A stretch of DNA of 64,000 bases from Chaetoceros tenuissimus (GCA_021927905.1 BLLK01000061.1:186001-250000); one strand, 5' to 3'. Shown: positions 20,568 through 32,500, numbered from the stretch's first letter. The notes: a model not told the origin generated them from the letters alone. Translations and numbers: made by a program.

Positions 20568-20572
20568 TACTT
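20568..20572. repeat. target-site duplication TACTT (right)
   Basis: Matches the five bases before the left LTR. Confidence 0.75.
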
Positions 20573-20632
20573 TGATGTTTTGATATTGTTGACATAACTA
20601 TTCTAAAACCTAATTCTAGTTTGAATACAGTG

Positions 20633-22162
20633 ATGCCTATCAAGTCTACACCCAATCTTAATGTGCCTCTTACCCCCGAACAAAAAAAGGCGAGGCAGGC
20701 TCGAAAGAAGGCTGAAAAAGAGGCGAGAAAAGCAGCTGCAAAGGAACGCTTATCCAAAAGACCTTCATGCAATACATTCATAGGAGAACATAAATGGCTT
20801 GGAGGGGCAGTTGATCCAAAAACTGGTGATATATTTGGTATCCCTTCGCATGCAATCTCTGTAATTTGCATTTCGCCTCCAAAAGATGAATCTGAACCAA
20901 TCCAAGGTGATGATTCCAACACTAGAGCGCAGATATCAACTATTCCACTTCCAAATGAATACAAAGATTGCAAATTTAAATGGTTACGTGGGATAGTCCA
21001 TGAAGGATATCTCTACGGAATTCCTGCATGGAGTACACATGGTGTATTAAAAGTTAGATTAGAACCAAGATCTCGACACACCAGAGGGCCAAGAGTAAAA
21101 GTGTTACCACTACCAAAAGATGCATCTTTTTATCAAACTAGGGAAGAACTGAAGGAAGGTGATGTAATTCAAAGAGGTAAATATGAATACAGTGGTGTAG
21201 ATAGAAGTAGGTGGATGTGGCATGGTGGTCAGATTGGAAATTCATTTGATGGAGAAGCAATGTAAGTATATATGTACTTTTTGGATGTCTAAATTTGTTC
21301 ACGAAAAGTATACTTTGCTCACTTGGAATGTGAAATGCGTAGATATTGTATACCAAGTAATTCAGAACATGTATTGAAGGTAAATTTGAAAACAGAAGAA
21401 TTAACTGAATTTGGTCCAGCATTAACTGACGGACAAAATAAATTTTATGGTGGAATCAAAGGGTTGGACGGATGTATATACGGGATGCCTTATACAGCTA
21501 CAGGAGTCATCCGAATTGATCCAAGTACTGATTCAGTAGAGATTTTAGGAGACTATCCCCTTGGTGGCTATAAGTGGCATGGAGGTTTATTGGCTCATTC
21601 CACTGGAGTAATCTATGCTTTCCCAGCTCATGCAAATGAAGTATTATGTGTCGATACAAATATTGTTCCAGAACGAGATGGTGATCAATCATGGAGAGTC
21701 AGCACAATACCTATTCAAAGGCATGAGAATGACACAGATACTGCAGAGCAACAGTACAAATGGCTGGGAGGAAGTTATGGTGCAGATGGCTGTATATATG
21801 GAATGCCCAGTGATGCAACATCCATATTACGAATTGATCCAATCAAGAATGAAGCCTACACATTTGGGAAAGTCCCAGCAAATAAAAACAAATGGCAGGG
21901 TGGTAGTCTTTCAAAAATAGATGACTGCATTTATGCAGTGCCAGCAGATCATGACAATATATTGAGAATCGATACCAATCCTGACACACCCCTGTCTATT
22001 GACTTTGTAGGCAAATTTATTGATGATTGTGAAGACAAGTGGCAAGGATCCTTTGTAGGACGTGATGGTAGAATGTATGCAATACCTGAGAATTGTTCAA
22101 ATGTGATGGTCATCACTCCATCCAAAGAGAAGAAAAATGTATCCGTTGACATGTTACTCTGA
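20633..22162 (+). CDS. KWxGG-repeat beta-propeller-like protein
   Basis: A 482-residue protein from exon 1 (20633-21261) and exon 2 (21343-22162); the 81-bp intron has donor GTAAGT and acceptor GCGTAG, and the join restores the repeat (DGEAIYCIPSNSEHVLKV). I use the first ATG at 20633. A basic Lys/Arg/Ala-rich N-terminus (about 45 residues) precedes about eight units of the form KWxGG...IYGxPxxAxxVLRID (for example KWLGGSYGADGCIYGMPSDA). This pattern suggests blades of a beta-propeller. No signal peptide is seen, so it is probably cytosolic or nuclear. Such KW-G-G repeats recur in algal proteins of unknown role; no enzyme activity can be claimed. The LTR element lies only about 60 bp upstream. 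Confidence 0.85.
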
Positions 22163-22511
22163 TTATGAGATACAACTAGATTGTTCAAAATAAAATTAAA
22201 GTAGTTCTAGGGTATTAAAGAGTGTAGATTCAAGGATACGTAGATTAGTGAATGCAAAAAGAAAGATGAGCTAAAGAAGCGGTAAAATGCCGTTTTTTGA
22301 ATATCTGGTAAAGAGCAGGTAAAAATCAGCTGCGGCAGACTTAAAAAAGCAAGAGAACAACGCCTCCTCCTCTCTCATCTCTCATTACTTTTTCATTGAA
22401 GGTGATCTAATTCTTGCTTCATTGAGTATCGACCCGCACTCGGACTCTCCTATTCAAATCTAGTCCCTTCTAGTTGTCTCCGATTTATCGATTTGAATTC
22501 ATTCCATCAAG
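22163..22511. other. intergenic, promoter and leader of the next gene
   Basis: About 350 bp with no ORF. A CT-rich tract (22365-22390, 22440-22470) just upstream of the next start resembles a 5' leader. Confidence 0.4.
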
Positions 22512-25052
22512 ATGTCGAGCTATGCAAGGGAAGCTTTTTACTCCTTGACACCGTCTGCATTCCGGAGACGAAACAGGAACAAAGACAACGTCTCCAGTAG
22601 TAACTTTATTCGTAATTCATCTTCTAGAGGCTCCAGTAATCGTACCAGTAATACCAATGCATCAAATTCAAATAAAAGTCGAAGAGATCAGGAGATTACA
22701 TTCCGAGTCAAGCCTGATGGACAGCCATTTCTAAACAACTCCATGATGTCACAGATTACAATGTCCCAATCTCTTCAGAACTCGGCACCCTTTGGTCAGA
22801 GCCAGAGTCAAAACACCAGCCTATCCATGAATTTGAAAAATGACGATGCATCAAACGTGCATCAAAACTCTCAAGGCAATGCCAACACGGACTGGACCGG
22901 TACTCTCAATTATTGGTCACAGGCATCCAGCAGCAATGCATCGTCTTCCAAGAAGGTATCAGGCATGAGATCTACTCATCCGAGCTCACAAATGAAGGCA
23001 GCTAAAAGAAATGTACAGATTCGTTCACAAAAGAATGTACTTCGCCATGATTCGCAAATGAGTCATTCTCATTCGTCTCAAGAGTATACACAGGAATTCA
23101 AGTCACAGCCGCTTTTAGATAACCATATTTTGAATAATAGGAATCGTCAAAAGCCGAGTCCTATGCCATCACAGTCATCTAGTCTTACTTCTTCTACAAG
23201 AAAGCGGAGTTGGCTCTCTGTTGCTGCTGATGTCATTTCTACTCCTTATAGAAGACGAAAGCAGAGTCGTGTCGTGAAACAGCAGCCAAAGCAAGAAGAA
23301 CAACATCAAAACTCTGTTCCAAGTGGCCCAGAGCAACAAGTGCAGGTACAAGAAGCAGCCGTTGCCAATCGTCCTCCTTCTACTTCTTTCACGACTCCGC
23401 AGCGTAGTACAAAAGTTACAGACGAAGAAAATCTCTTTTTGCAAAAGCTACAATTGGAAAAGAAGGATATTGAAAAGCTCATTGAGGAATTGACAACGTT
23501 GAAATCTAATGTCAAGGTTCAAACTGACGAAAGTGATAAAGTCAACCAAGACCTCAAGGAAACTCTTGAACAAGCCAAACAAGCAGCATCCGGAGCGGAA
23601 GAAGCTTGTAGTGAAATGAAGAAGGGACAGGAGGATCTGCAGACTATTCGTCAAGAGTGTATCGCACAGTGTCAGGCTTCCAAACAGGAGTATCTTGAAT
23701 CGATTGAAAGTGCTCATGCGAAATCTTTGGATAGATTTCAAACCAAGCTGGATTATAAAGTGGAAGAAGCGGAAAATAGAGCTGTGGTGAATGTTGAGAA
23801 GAAGGTCAAGGCTGCTACTACCTCTTTCCAAGATTTGCTGGCACCTTTGTTGGCGGAAGGGAAGTCTCAAGTGAATTCCATATTGGGCGAAGGAAAGAAA
23901 GAACTAAATGATTTGCGAGATAAGCTCTGTCTAGATTTGAATACTGAAGGGGATAGAGTGAAAGAGGAAATGGTTCAAAATTTGACAATTTCTCAAATTG
24001 CTGCAAATGCTCGTTATGTTACACCTCTTGATCCAGTTGTGCACCGTGAAGAAGATTTCGCTATTGGTGATCAAGGTTTTGAAGACGAAATTTTGAAACA
24101 TGAAGTCGCTTCGCCAATCATCAAAGAGGAACTCCGGGACAGACAAATGGACGTACTCAAAGATGTTGCGAACACCAAGAGCTCCTCTAGGAAGGAGGGA
24201 AAAGCCAAGTCCAAGCCGGTAGCTCACTCAAAGAGGACGGTAAATACAAGTGCTGGAAGAAGGTCAAGAAAGAAAACAAGGGTAAATATTGATGACCAGG
24301 AACATGGAGTGAAGAGACCTCACTATCCTATCGAATCCTTCCAGATTCCATCTTCTCCTACACAGCTAGAACAGACTATGATGGATGTATCGCCTCTATC
24401 TACTTCAGTTGCAACAATCGAGGATAAGAGAAGAAACCTTTCAGGACGTAAGAACATCGCGAAGGAATTGGCTCAACCTTCATCTGATACTCATTCAAGA
24501 AGTGCTGGTGAAAAAGGCAAGGTGAAGAAGAGAAGAGAGAAGGTCAAACGGAGCAAGAATGCCAAAGGTAAAGGTATCAAAATTACGATTGACATGAAAA
24601 CGTTTACTATTGTTCATGCAACTGGTGTAAAGCTTGATGATTTGGAATCCAAGCCTAGTATACCAAAGCAGACGAGATACCCTTTGCGCTCTCAACTAAC
24701 TAGCTCACAAGAAAGTGAACCGTCATCTCTTGGAAATGGTCAGTCAGTATCAACATTCCAAAAAGAAATAGAATATAAGGAGGATCATACGTCATTTGCA
24801 ATGGGGCGAAACGATGGTCAGAAAGAAGATACACAAGAGTTGTTTATGAGCAAGATCCGTCGTCGTAGGAGAAAGACTTATCAGAAACCATCTACATATG
24901 ATCTTGAAAATGATAAGTACCCATTTTCATCCAGGAGAAATATTGCAATGACTGTAAAGACTGAAGTGGAAAAGCTCGATTCTTTGGAAGAAATTCGAGG
25001 CATTCCTAGAGCACACCGAAAGAGCACAAAGGTTTTTGACTTTCAAAATTAG
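22512..25052 (+). CDS. large coiled-coil, basic nuclear-type protein, unrecognised
   Basis: An 846-residue intronless ORF. Residues 1-270 are Ser/Asn/Gln-rich and disordered-looking, with two similar basic patches (YSLTPSAFRRRNR and VISTPYRRRKQSR). A long coiled coil covers about 300-480 (LQKLQLEKKDIEKLIEELTT; VEEAENRAVVNVEKKVKAAT). The C-terminal third is basic with several likely nuclear-localisation clusters (KKRREKVKRSKNAKGKG, KIRRRRRKTY) and a TRYPLRSQ motif. Codon use matches its neighbours. A chromatin, kinetochore or nuclear-envelope role would fit, but no known domain is recognised and none is claimed. Confidence 0.8.
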   Translation: MSSYAREAFYSLTPSAFRRRNRNKDNVSSSNFIRNSSSRGSSNRTSNTNASNSNKSRRDQEITFRVKPDGQPFLNNSMMSQITMSQSLQNSAPFGQSQSQNTSLSMNLKNDDASNVHQNSQGNANTDWTGTLNYWSQASSSNASSSKKVSGMRSTHPSSQMKAAKRNVQIRSQKNVLRHDSQMSHSHSSQEYTQEFKSQPLLDNHILNNRNRQKPSPMPSQSSSLTSSTRKRSWLSVAADVISTPYRRRKQSRVVKQQPKQEEQHQNSVPSGPEQQVQVQEAAVANRPPSTSFTTPQRSTKVTDEENLFLQKLQLEKKDIEKLIEELTTLKSNVKVQTDESDKVNQDLKETLEQAKQAASGAEEACSEMKKGQEDLQTIRQECIAQCQASKQEYLESIESAHAKSLDRFQTKLDYKVEEAENRAVVNVEKKVKAATTSFQDLLAPLLAEGKSQVNSILGEGKKELNDLRDKLCLDLNTEGDRVKEEMVQNLTISQIAANARYVTPLDPVVHREEDFAIGDQGFEDEILKHEVASPIIKEELRDRQMDVLKDVANTKSSSRKEGKAKSKPVAHSKRTVNTSAGRRSRKKTRVNIDDQEHGVKRPHYPIESFQIPSSPTQLEQTMMDVSPLSTSVATIEDKRRNLSGRKNIAKELAQPSSDTHSRSAGEKGKVKKRREKVKRSKNAKGKGIKITIDMKTFTIVHATGVKLDDLESKPSIPKQTRYPLRSQLTSSQESEPSSLGNGQSVSTFQKEIEYKEDHTSFAMGRNDGQKEDTQELFMSKIRRRRRKTYQKPSTYDLENDKYPFSSRRNIAMTVKTEVEKLDSLEEIRGIPRAHRKSTKVFDFQN

Positions 25053-25671
25053 GGATAGTCAATGAAGTCGAAAGAATATTTCCGGGGGGTAGAAATTCTA
25101 ACATTGTATATATGTATATTATAATCACATGTCAAATATCAGTATATTATCATCTCACACTTTGAATACCTTTTATGTCACCTTATACCTTATCGACAAA
25201 TGCCTTTCCATTTTTTTATGCTAGAAATTCTGCGGGCTAGTCTACTATTTTGAGTGTCGTATAGATATGCCAAAATATATATTTACGTAGTTAGCAAGAT
25301 ACATGTTAGGATGATTTATTAAGTACGTTGTTGTAGTATTTAGGTACAACTCCAATTCATTTTTCATTTTGAAAATTTGCCGCCTTTTTTCTTTCGTGTA
25401 TGAAATCGGAGTCCTCCAACACGACTTGACTTACTCATTATTGCGCTAATTTTATAAAACTAGAACATGAAAGAACAAAAAAGAACAACATTCCGGCTCG
25501 AAATTCTAATTTTTCAGTCACATCAAAGCAACACATGAACAAAAGGAAAGTAACATTGCATTCATTCATGTGTTCATAATTTCAATAACATCAATTTGAA
25601 AGCTTCATTAAAAGTCAAACCTTTGTAAAAAAGACCTATTTCTAAACATTGAACTCAAGACACTCATCACT
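25053..25671. other. AT-rich intergenic region
   Basis: About 620 bp of AT-rich sequence with no credible ORF, repeat or RNA gene seen. Confidence 0.4.
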
Positions 25672-26049
25672 ATGCGTCAAACTAAGAATACTGCGTCCGA
25701 CAACACAACTCCACAAATGCTAATCCGTAAGGAACTTGGTGGTACAGGTGATCCTCCGTTGCTTGTTTCATCTCATTTTCGTAGGCAACAGCGCAAGAGA
25801 AAGTATCAACAATCTCTTCAGGGTTTTTCTAGTGAAATAATTCCAGAGTGCGTGTCCAAGAGGACTCAATCTTCAACTCGTCTATCAATGCTAAGGCTAG
25901 CTGAAGAACTTGAATGTATTATCCCCCCTCCTCCCTTGCCTCAATTGGACGAAGTTTTCAGTCAGGAAACTAGACAAACATATCAAAATGAGAAGATTGA
26001 GGTAAAGCCGAGACTTAGTCGTCAATCATCTTCAAGCTTCTATGCTTGA
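25672..26049 (+). CDS. small protein, unrecognised
   Basis: A 125-residue ORF beginning MRQTKNTASDNTTP. It is basic and Ser/Gln-rich, with SHFRRQQRKRKYQQSLQGF (about 32-50) followed by a Pro run (IIPPPPLPQLDEVF). No signal peptide or membrane segment. The composition looks coding and the start codon is preceded by an A-rich leader, but the ORF is short and no homology is recognised. It may be one exon of a longer gene. Confidence 0.45.
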   Translation: MRQTKNTASDNTTPQMLIRKELGGTGDPPLLVSSHFRRQQRKRKYQQSLQGFSSEIIPECVSKRTQSSTRLSMLRLAEELECIIPPPPLPQLDEVFSQETRQTYQNEKIEVKPRLSRQSSSSFYA

Positions 26050-26352
26050 ATGTTAAATGTCTTTCAGTAGATAACTACTGAGCTTGACGGCTATTTTTTG
26101 ACATATAATGATGAAACACACTCGTCGATAAATTTAAGCTAATCTTTAAGATTTTCAATATTACGAATATAAGCTATGATTTGATGCTTTCAGCATAAAC
26201 AGGGTTCAACATTTCCTGGCAATATATTTATCTATATTTTTTTCAATAGTGGTGCTTCCTCCATTACGCTTTAATTCTGCTTTATTAGTGGTTCTTCTTA
26301 CGTCCCGTACTTCGATTTCTTGCCAGCTTTTGAATGCATTCCCAATTACTAT
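26050..26352. other. convergent intergenic region
   Basis: About 300 bp between the small protein gene and the 3' end of metalloprotease A. Nothing recognisable. Confidence 0.35.
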
Positions 26353-29122
26353 TTATAGACATTGTAAGCTACATGTATATGGACAAATATCAGCAGCGTC
26401 TCCATCTTCTAGGCATCTCTTTCTCTTGAAGCGCTGAATAGATTCATGTTAGTGCATACTTGGCGGAACATCCTATGAATGTCCAAAGTAAATAGTATCA
26501 ATTTCTTACCTTGCATGCCTTGTTCCAAATACTATCACTGCATTTTTCTCTCAGCTTTTTCTGTAATGAGTTACATTTAGGAGTCTTTGCATTATTTCTA
26601 GTGTACCTTTTCCAGCGTTCCGATGAACATTTTTTCTGGAGTTCTTCTGCACTTATCGGAGACGATGATGGTAGTAGTGACGAGGATGGAGCTGAGGATG
26701 AAGAAGGGATCAAAGACGGTACGAATGATGGGTGGCTAGTTGGACTACTTGATGTTGGGATGGATGTTGGAGAGCTCGTTGGCTAAAGAAGGAAGAAAAT
26801 TTAGGTCGGTGAGATGATGCAAGGATCAAACAAACTATTGAACATGGAAATAGTGTTCTATGTTTTGACTACTTACTGCTGCACTTGGCGAAGCTAAAGG
26901 ACTTGAGGTCGGAGAGCTCGTGGGCTATGGATAAAAAGAAGGAAATGCAGGAGTTAGATATTTGAAAGATTTCTCTCAATCTCAATCTCAATTTCTATCC
27001 GAAGTACTTACTGCTGCACTTGGCGAAGCTGAAGGACTTGAGGTCGGAGAGCTCGTAGGCTGTGGATTGAAAAGTGTGTGTGTTAAATCTTACAAACAAA
27101 TCAAGGTATATTATTCCATTCATCAAAGCAAAACTTACACTTCCTGTGGGACTTGACGTGGGGCTAGCTTGTGGGGAGTTCGTAGGCTATGGATGCAAAT
27201 AAAAGAAGTTAAGTGATGCTCAAATCGAGCAACGAAAAGAATATATAAACCCATGTAATACTTACCGCTGCTGTTGGCGAAGCTGAAGGGCTGGATGACG
27301 GTGATGATGTGGGGGCATTTGTCGGAGCTGTCGTCGGAGAGCTTGTGGGCTTGAGGAGAAAGAAATATAGTATATAGTAAGTCAGATGATGCTTCGATCA
27401 AACGAGCTATAGATAAGTGAAATAATTTTCCATGATTTGACTACTCACACTTGCGGTCGGTGACTTTGTTGGGGCAGTCGTTACAGCTCTTGAATCGTTT
27501 TTGAAATAATTCGCAACAATGTTCCTATTTGCATTCAGATGAGATGCATTATCAGCTTTTCCAGTCGAACCGAGAGGTCTATTATTGAAACTCAAACGAG
27601 GAGTAGAAAACCTAGGAATTCGAGTACATCCATCTTTCTTAATGTTATCACATTGATTTTTCTTGCAATTGTACTAATTGAGAATTGAAGGAAATGAGAG
27701 ATTCGAATAGTATTCATGGTAGTTGTTGGATATACAAAAACTTACACCCATAATAGTTCGGAAGTTTCCACTAGGGTCTCTCCAGCCGTAATTTGAATTC
27801 TTACTGTTGCATGCATTCTTGGTTCCCCTATCATGTTCTAAGCCTGAATGAACAATATTAGATCACTTTATATATATAACAAATTGAAACATTGAAATCT
27901 AAGATAACTTACCCATGTTATGTCCTATCTCATGTCCTAGAAAATATGATCAGTAAACAATAATGATTTCTACAGGTAGTATTTAGGTACATAATCTTCC
28001 ATCATGATAACTACTTACCAAAACTGTAATAACCGGTTGCGCAACTTCGCGCTGTCACAGAAAACATCAGATCTTTTCTTGGTCCTGATGCACATTTTAA
28101 ATCAACATGAGCATCAATACAGTAATACTTATGCCTTACAACAACTGCAGTTTAAAAAGCTACTTACCAATATACCCCAAGCCACAATACTGGGGATCTT
28201 CAATAATCAACGCAACGACATCCGCTTTATATTCCTCCCTCAGAGATTTGGCTTCCTCATCATTTCTAATACCAGATAACGCTTTCGAGAAAGCATCAGA
28301 TGAAGCCTCAGTTATGGATGAACGATATGCATGGACAAGCTCTAATGTGATGCTAACTCCACTATTCTGGTAAGCCTGGTTTGTCTCAAGTACTGCTAAG
28401 TCAATGAGATCTTCCATTTTTTCTTTAGTTTTGTCATTGACAGAACAGTTGGCACTTTTCCCCGACTGAAAACATTCTGCCTTCTTAGTCCAAGCCACCA
28501 AGACATCGATGATAGTATTCTCACTTTCAGCTGTATTGCGTGAAATTGTGCTGTTAAAGTTTGCTGGTACAAAGTTAATGCCATGTATATTCCTTTCTAG
28601 AAGTCTTTTTGGAATTGATACGTCTGCTTCCACTTCTGCATGGCCTTCGGGAGGAAACTCATTAACACTCTTCACCAATGCATGCATTTTACCATCATCA
28701 TCATATGTGATTTGTACAATCTCACTGTTTTCGACGTCAACCATGGATCCAACCATTTTACCATCGTTTCTTTTAACAATACTGACGAAGTTTCCATTTG
28801 CATCTTCACCAGTAAGGAAAGTTTTTTCAATGATTGGAGACGATTCATCAACTACGTCTCCAGTCACATCAATGTTCTTCTTTTTTGACTTGGTCACTTT
28901 GAAATCTAACATTCTACCTGCTGTAGCAATGCTGAAATCATCACAGTCGTCGGAGAAGTCGGTTACATCCACATCCACATTTCTACTTGGGCTAATTCCA
29001 TTTGTGTCAGTGTTGGTATCAGCATTATAATCATCCTGCATAGTGATTGTACATTTTGATTCCACATGTTTCATGTTCGCCGTAGCCAGCAAAGCAGCAA
29101 TCACTGCTTTCCTCAAATACAT
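26353..29122 (-). CDS. secreted reprolysin-like (M12B) metalloprotease A, 11 exons
   Basis: A 649-residue zinc metalloprotease. Exons: 29122-28168, 28084-28019, 27936-27913, 27843-27746, 27673-27449, 27349-27266, 27186-27139, 27059-27012, 26924-26877, 26782-26510 and 26433-26353; all have GT-AG ends and keep the frame. A signal peptide and an acidic prodomain come first. Exon 3 is only 24 nt and encodes the first part of the zinc site: HEIGHNMGLEHD (residues 342-353) is assembled across exons 3 and 4, with the Met-turn RTIMG at the end of exon 4. Exons 6-10 encode a PTSSPTSSPSASPSAA-type stalk, three of them exactly 48 nt. The C-terminus is Cys-rich (ICPYTCSLQC). Paralogue of the gene at 33259-36998. 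Substrate unknown; cell-wall or matrix processing is a guess. Confidence 0.87.
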
Positions 29123-29511
29123 GATGAATTTCTTCTCTTATTCTTGTGATATAGCAATTGTTCTAAAGATTTACACAGTCCTATGAGCTATGAAAAGGTT
29201 TCAGGTTTTATATTTTGTTTGTTTGTTCGTTGGTGGAATCCATTTTCACTGTTTCTTCTTCTGGATTTTACGTCATACTCCGACATCTTTGATTGTGTCT
29301 TGCAGGACCAAACCACATCTTTTAATGTTCAGATTTAAATGTCAATGACGTCATCTTACATACTCTCATTGGGATTGCTCATTTTGGTTGTTGGATCTGT
29401 GGCTTTCACTACACGGGTAGGTTACTGTGCAACGATAATCAAACCATTCAAAGTGAGCTTCACTCTAAGACTCAACTATACACCCCAAATACAGAGCACT
29501 GACTGAAAACA
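29123..29511. other. divergent promoter between metalloprotease A and FAN1
   Basis: About 390 bp separating two divergent start codons. It contains a TGACGTCA palindrome and no credible ORF. Confidence 0.55.
29346..29353. promoter_or_regulatory. CRE-like palindrome TGACGTCA
   Basis: Perfect CRE, about 165 bp before the FAN1 start and 225 bp before the metalloprotease A start. It could act on either gene. Confidence 0.4.
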
Positions 29512-32500
29512 ATGATGAAGGGGTCAAAGTTGTCTCTCTCGAAAAGGAAACGAAAACAAAAGGAAAAGAAAAATGAGGCTCCTCCAGATACTAAGAAAGA
29601 ACATACGAGTATACTTGACGAACAAACAAATGAAAGAACTGAATCTCCTTTAAAAAAGATTTGCGTTAGTTTACAAAAAGAAGCAGATAGTGATGGGGTG
29701 GCATCTCAATTTTCCTGTCGAGATGAATCAAATGTTAATCAGGATGAAGTGCAACGAATCAGCAACTATGCCAGTACAGATGTTTCCACTCCAAAAAAGG
29801 ATATAGTTGAAATATTATCAGATGACGAAAATGAAGATTCATATGATGTGGATAATAGCAGCATTGTTGATCAAATTCAAACAATAGGAGAAGATCAAGT
29901 CTCACATCAAGATTCTCCAGAAGTAAATGAGGTAAATGGAAATGAAACAGAGACAAAGACCTCCTTTCGTCTCACCTATAAGACTTCAGCATATGTACAG
30001 AATTTGGCAGAAATTTCCTATGATATTCTCAATGATGCAAGATGGCGTGTATCTGGAGAGAGGTTGTTTAAATGGGAGTATGGTGATGATTTATGTGCTT
30101 TGCATAGCTTTAGTCGTCTATTTATTGATGAAGAAAATTCTCTCGACGAATACGATTTAGACTATGATGAAGAAATTTACGCGAGATGTATGAATCTCTA
30201 TGCAAGAATGTTCCATAGAAAAGGACCATGGTTTAAGATATCCGATTTATTCATTAGATATTACCATCGTGATTTCATAAGGCGAAAACAATATTCACAG
30301 CCTACTAGCACAAGCCCTGAAGAGACTGAAACGCAATCTTCTGAGAATGAAATCACATTTGGAAGTTTGCAAAAGGCTCTCATTGACTGTATGTCAGACC
30401 TAAGGCGATTAAAAGAAATGGGGTTAATAAGATCTTTCAAAAGTGAAGAAGAATGTGGAAGAGTGGTAGGGAGCTCTGATACGAAGTTGCTGACAGAAAA
30501 GGAAAAATTAATGATTCTTTCAAAACTGGGAGGAAAACCTCCTACCTCCACGACCGCACTGCAGTCCAGTGAAGATGAGAACTACATTCTTAAACAAATG
30601 AAGAGTCAAAAGTCGATTACATTCATGAAACGAGAGAACAATGTCCTTCCCATCAAAGTTCATCTCAATCAATTATTACAACGAGATCTTGCAGGCAAAA
30701 TGAAGGAATTACTGTCATCTTCTGAAAAAGAAAAGACTAGTGATCAGCAGGTTTTTGCATATGTGAAACAGATATCAAAAGAGATATTTTCAGAGGAGAA
30801 AGAATTTCTCACTTGCTTCAGATTAAAAGAAAGCCCATTGAGAAGTTTGAAGAGAGCATGCAGACTATACTTGAATGCCGGTGATGGTTCCGGTTCTATG
30901 AGATCTAATGGTGCAAATGCTTATATCTTAGTCTCGGAATTCGAAGGTAGTTTTTCACAAGAAAGAAGGAATGAAAGAAAATTGCTTAAAGGCATTTGTA
31001 GTCTCCCAGAACCTCCTGAGTCTAATCAATGGCACAAAGTTGACTTTCATGGTCTCAATATGAGAATGGGTTTAAGAATATTTGAATATTCGTCAAATTA
31101 TACCAGGATAAAATTCTGCAAAGCAGGCGTATGCAAAAACATTGAAATATTTAAGGATGTAAAACAATTCCATGCTTGGGAAGCGTCTGTTGATACAAGA
31201 TCAATTCTTGACTATCTACAAGAATGGAATAATCTCATTCTCTACGCAGAGCGCAAGAAAAAGAGACTTACGGGATCGTCTGAGGGTCCAGGGTTTAGAG
31301 ATGAGCTTAGTCCATGCGTCAGTGATGAATTTGATGTATTATCCTCAGATGGGCGGAAATTTTTCCTACAGCGGTTTGTCGGTTTTGTTAATCATGCTTC
31401 CATCATGGACATTGAGATGGCAGTTGAAAAGAATGTTCAGATACTACAGGACACTGATAATGAGGATAACAACGAGTCGAGGTGCAGATTTTTGACAGAT
31501 GCTGAAAGAATGATTGCATGCGTTACCATTATTTGTGCAGAAATTCTTTCTCATCGCTTTGAAAATGCTTCATCATCTGAATTGAATTGGATCATGAAGA
31601 AGCCATGGCTAAGACATTTACATCCAGAGAGTGCATTGGCATATATGATCTGGGATGGTGTGGATATTCTAGAGAAACGCGGTCAATATTCTCTTGCTGT
31701 AAAACTTCTTGACCTGATACTTCTTGAAAGTCCAAACAATAGAAATGGTAACAACGATATCTTATGCAATGTTGCAAAAGTTCTTCTAAGTAGGCGCGTG
31801 CGAGGAAAGGCCTTTGAGAGATTATTTGTTGACAAGAAGCACTCCCTCGATAAAAACAAAAAGAAGACAGTTGATGAATTTATCATTAGCTTGATCCCTA
31901 AATTTTCAAAATCAAGCTGCATACCTTTTAGCTTTCTACGAAAACAACTTAAACGAGTGAAGAAACCGTATTCTTATTTTCAGTGCTGGAGTAATGAAAT
32001 GCTCCATCTAGGTTTGAAGGTCGAGACAAAGGTTGAGGGTAAAGGTACAAAGAAAGCTTCCCATTGGGAACCCATCACGGATGAATCCATAGCGAATGCG
32101 ATTCAGAAAGACCAACACGAGAGTGGTACTAGGTGCTCATTCATTAGTAATGAAGATAATACTGAAGATACCACACGGAGTTTAAATGTTGAAGAATTGG
32201 CGATCGAAGAATACTCAGCAGGAAGACTACCACTATGCAAAGACGATGAGGTGCACTACCCAATAAAAGGAGGTTGGAAAGGTTGGCACTGTGAAGGAGT
32301 ACATGTGAGAATATTATTTCGAATATTACTGCAGGAACGCATTTTATCGAAGAAAACGAAGGAGCAGTGCTCAATCTTTTTAAACAGATTTCAGAGTGCA
32401 CCTCTAGATCTACACGTTGGATCATCACTTTATTGCAGTGGTGACTCTGTCGAAGAAAATAGGAGTTTCTATCACAATAGAAAAGAGGAAATTGAGTCAT

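Larger units (their letters stand above)
10490..20572 (-). mobile_element. Ty1/Copia LTR retrotransposon, looks whole, very young
   Basis: A 10.07-kb element on the minus strand: two 212-bp LTRs, a 5-bp duplication TACTT, a Gag ORF (1,423 residues) and a Pol ORF (1,793 residues). Pol has the Copia order protease, integrase, reverse transcriptase, RNase H. A purine-rich tract (GGGGAGG on the minus strand) lies directly inside the 3' LTR, and the Gag start sits just inside the 5' LTR where a primer-binding site is expected. The LTRs match at every base read, so insertion is recent. Gag and Pol lie in the same frame a short distance apart, an arrangement compatible with read-through as known in some retroelement families. 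The dUTPase domain in Pol and the outsized Gag are unusual. It resembles diatom CoDi-type Copia elements. Confidence 0.95.

Noticed and set aside
10490-20572. Retroviral envelope in the LTR element
   Set aside because: No third ORF or membrane-protein coding segment; the element is Gag-Pol only.
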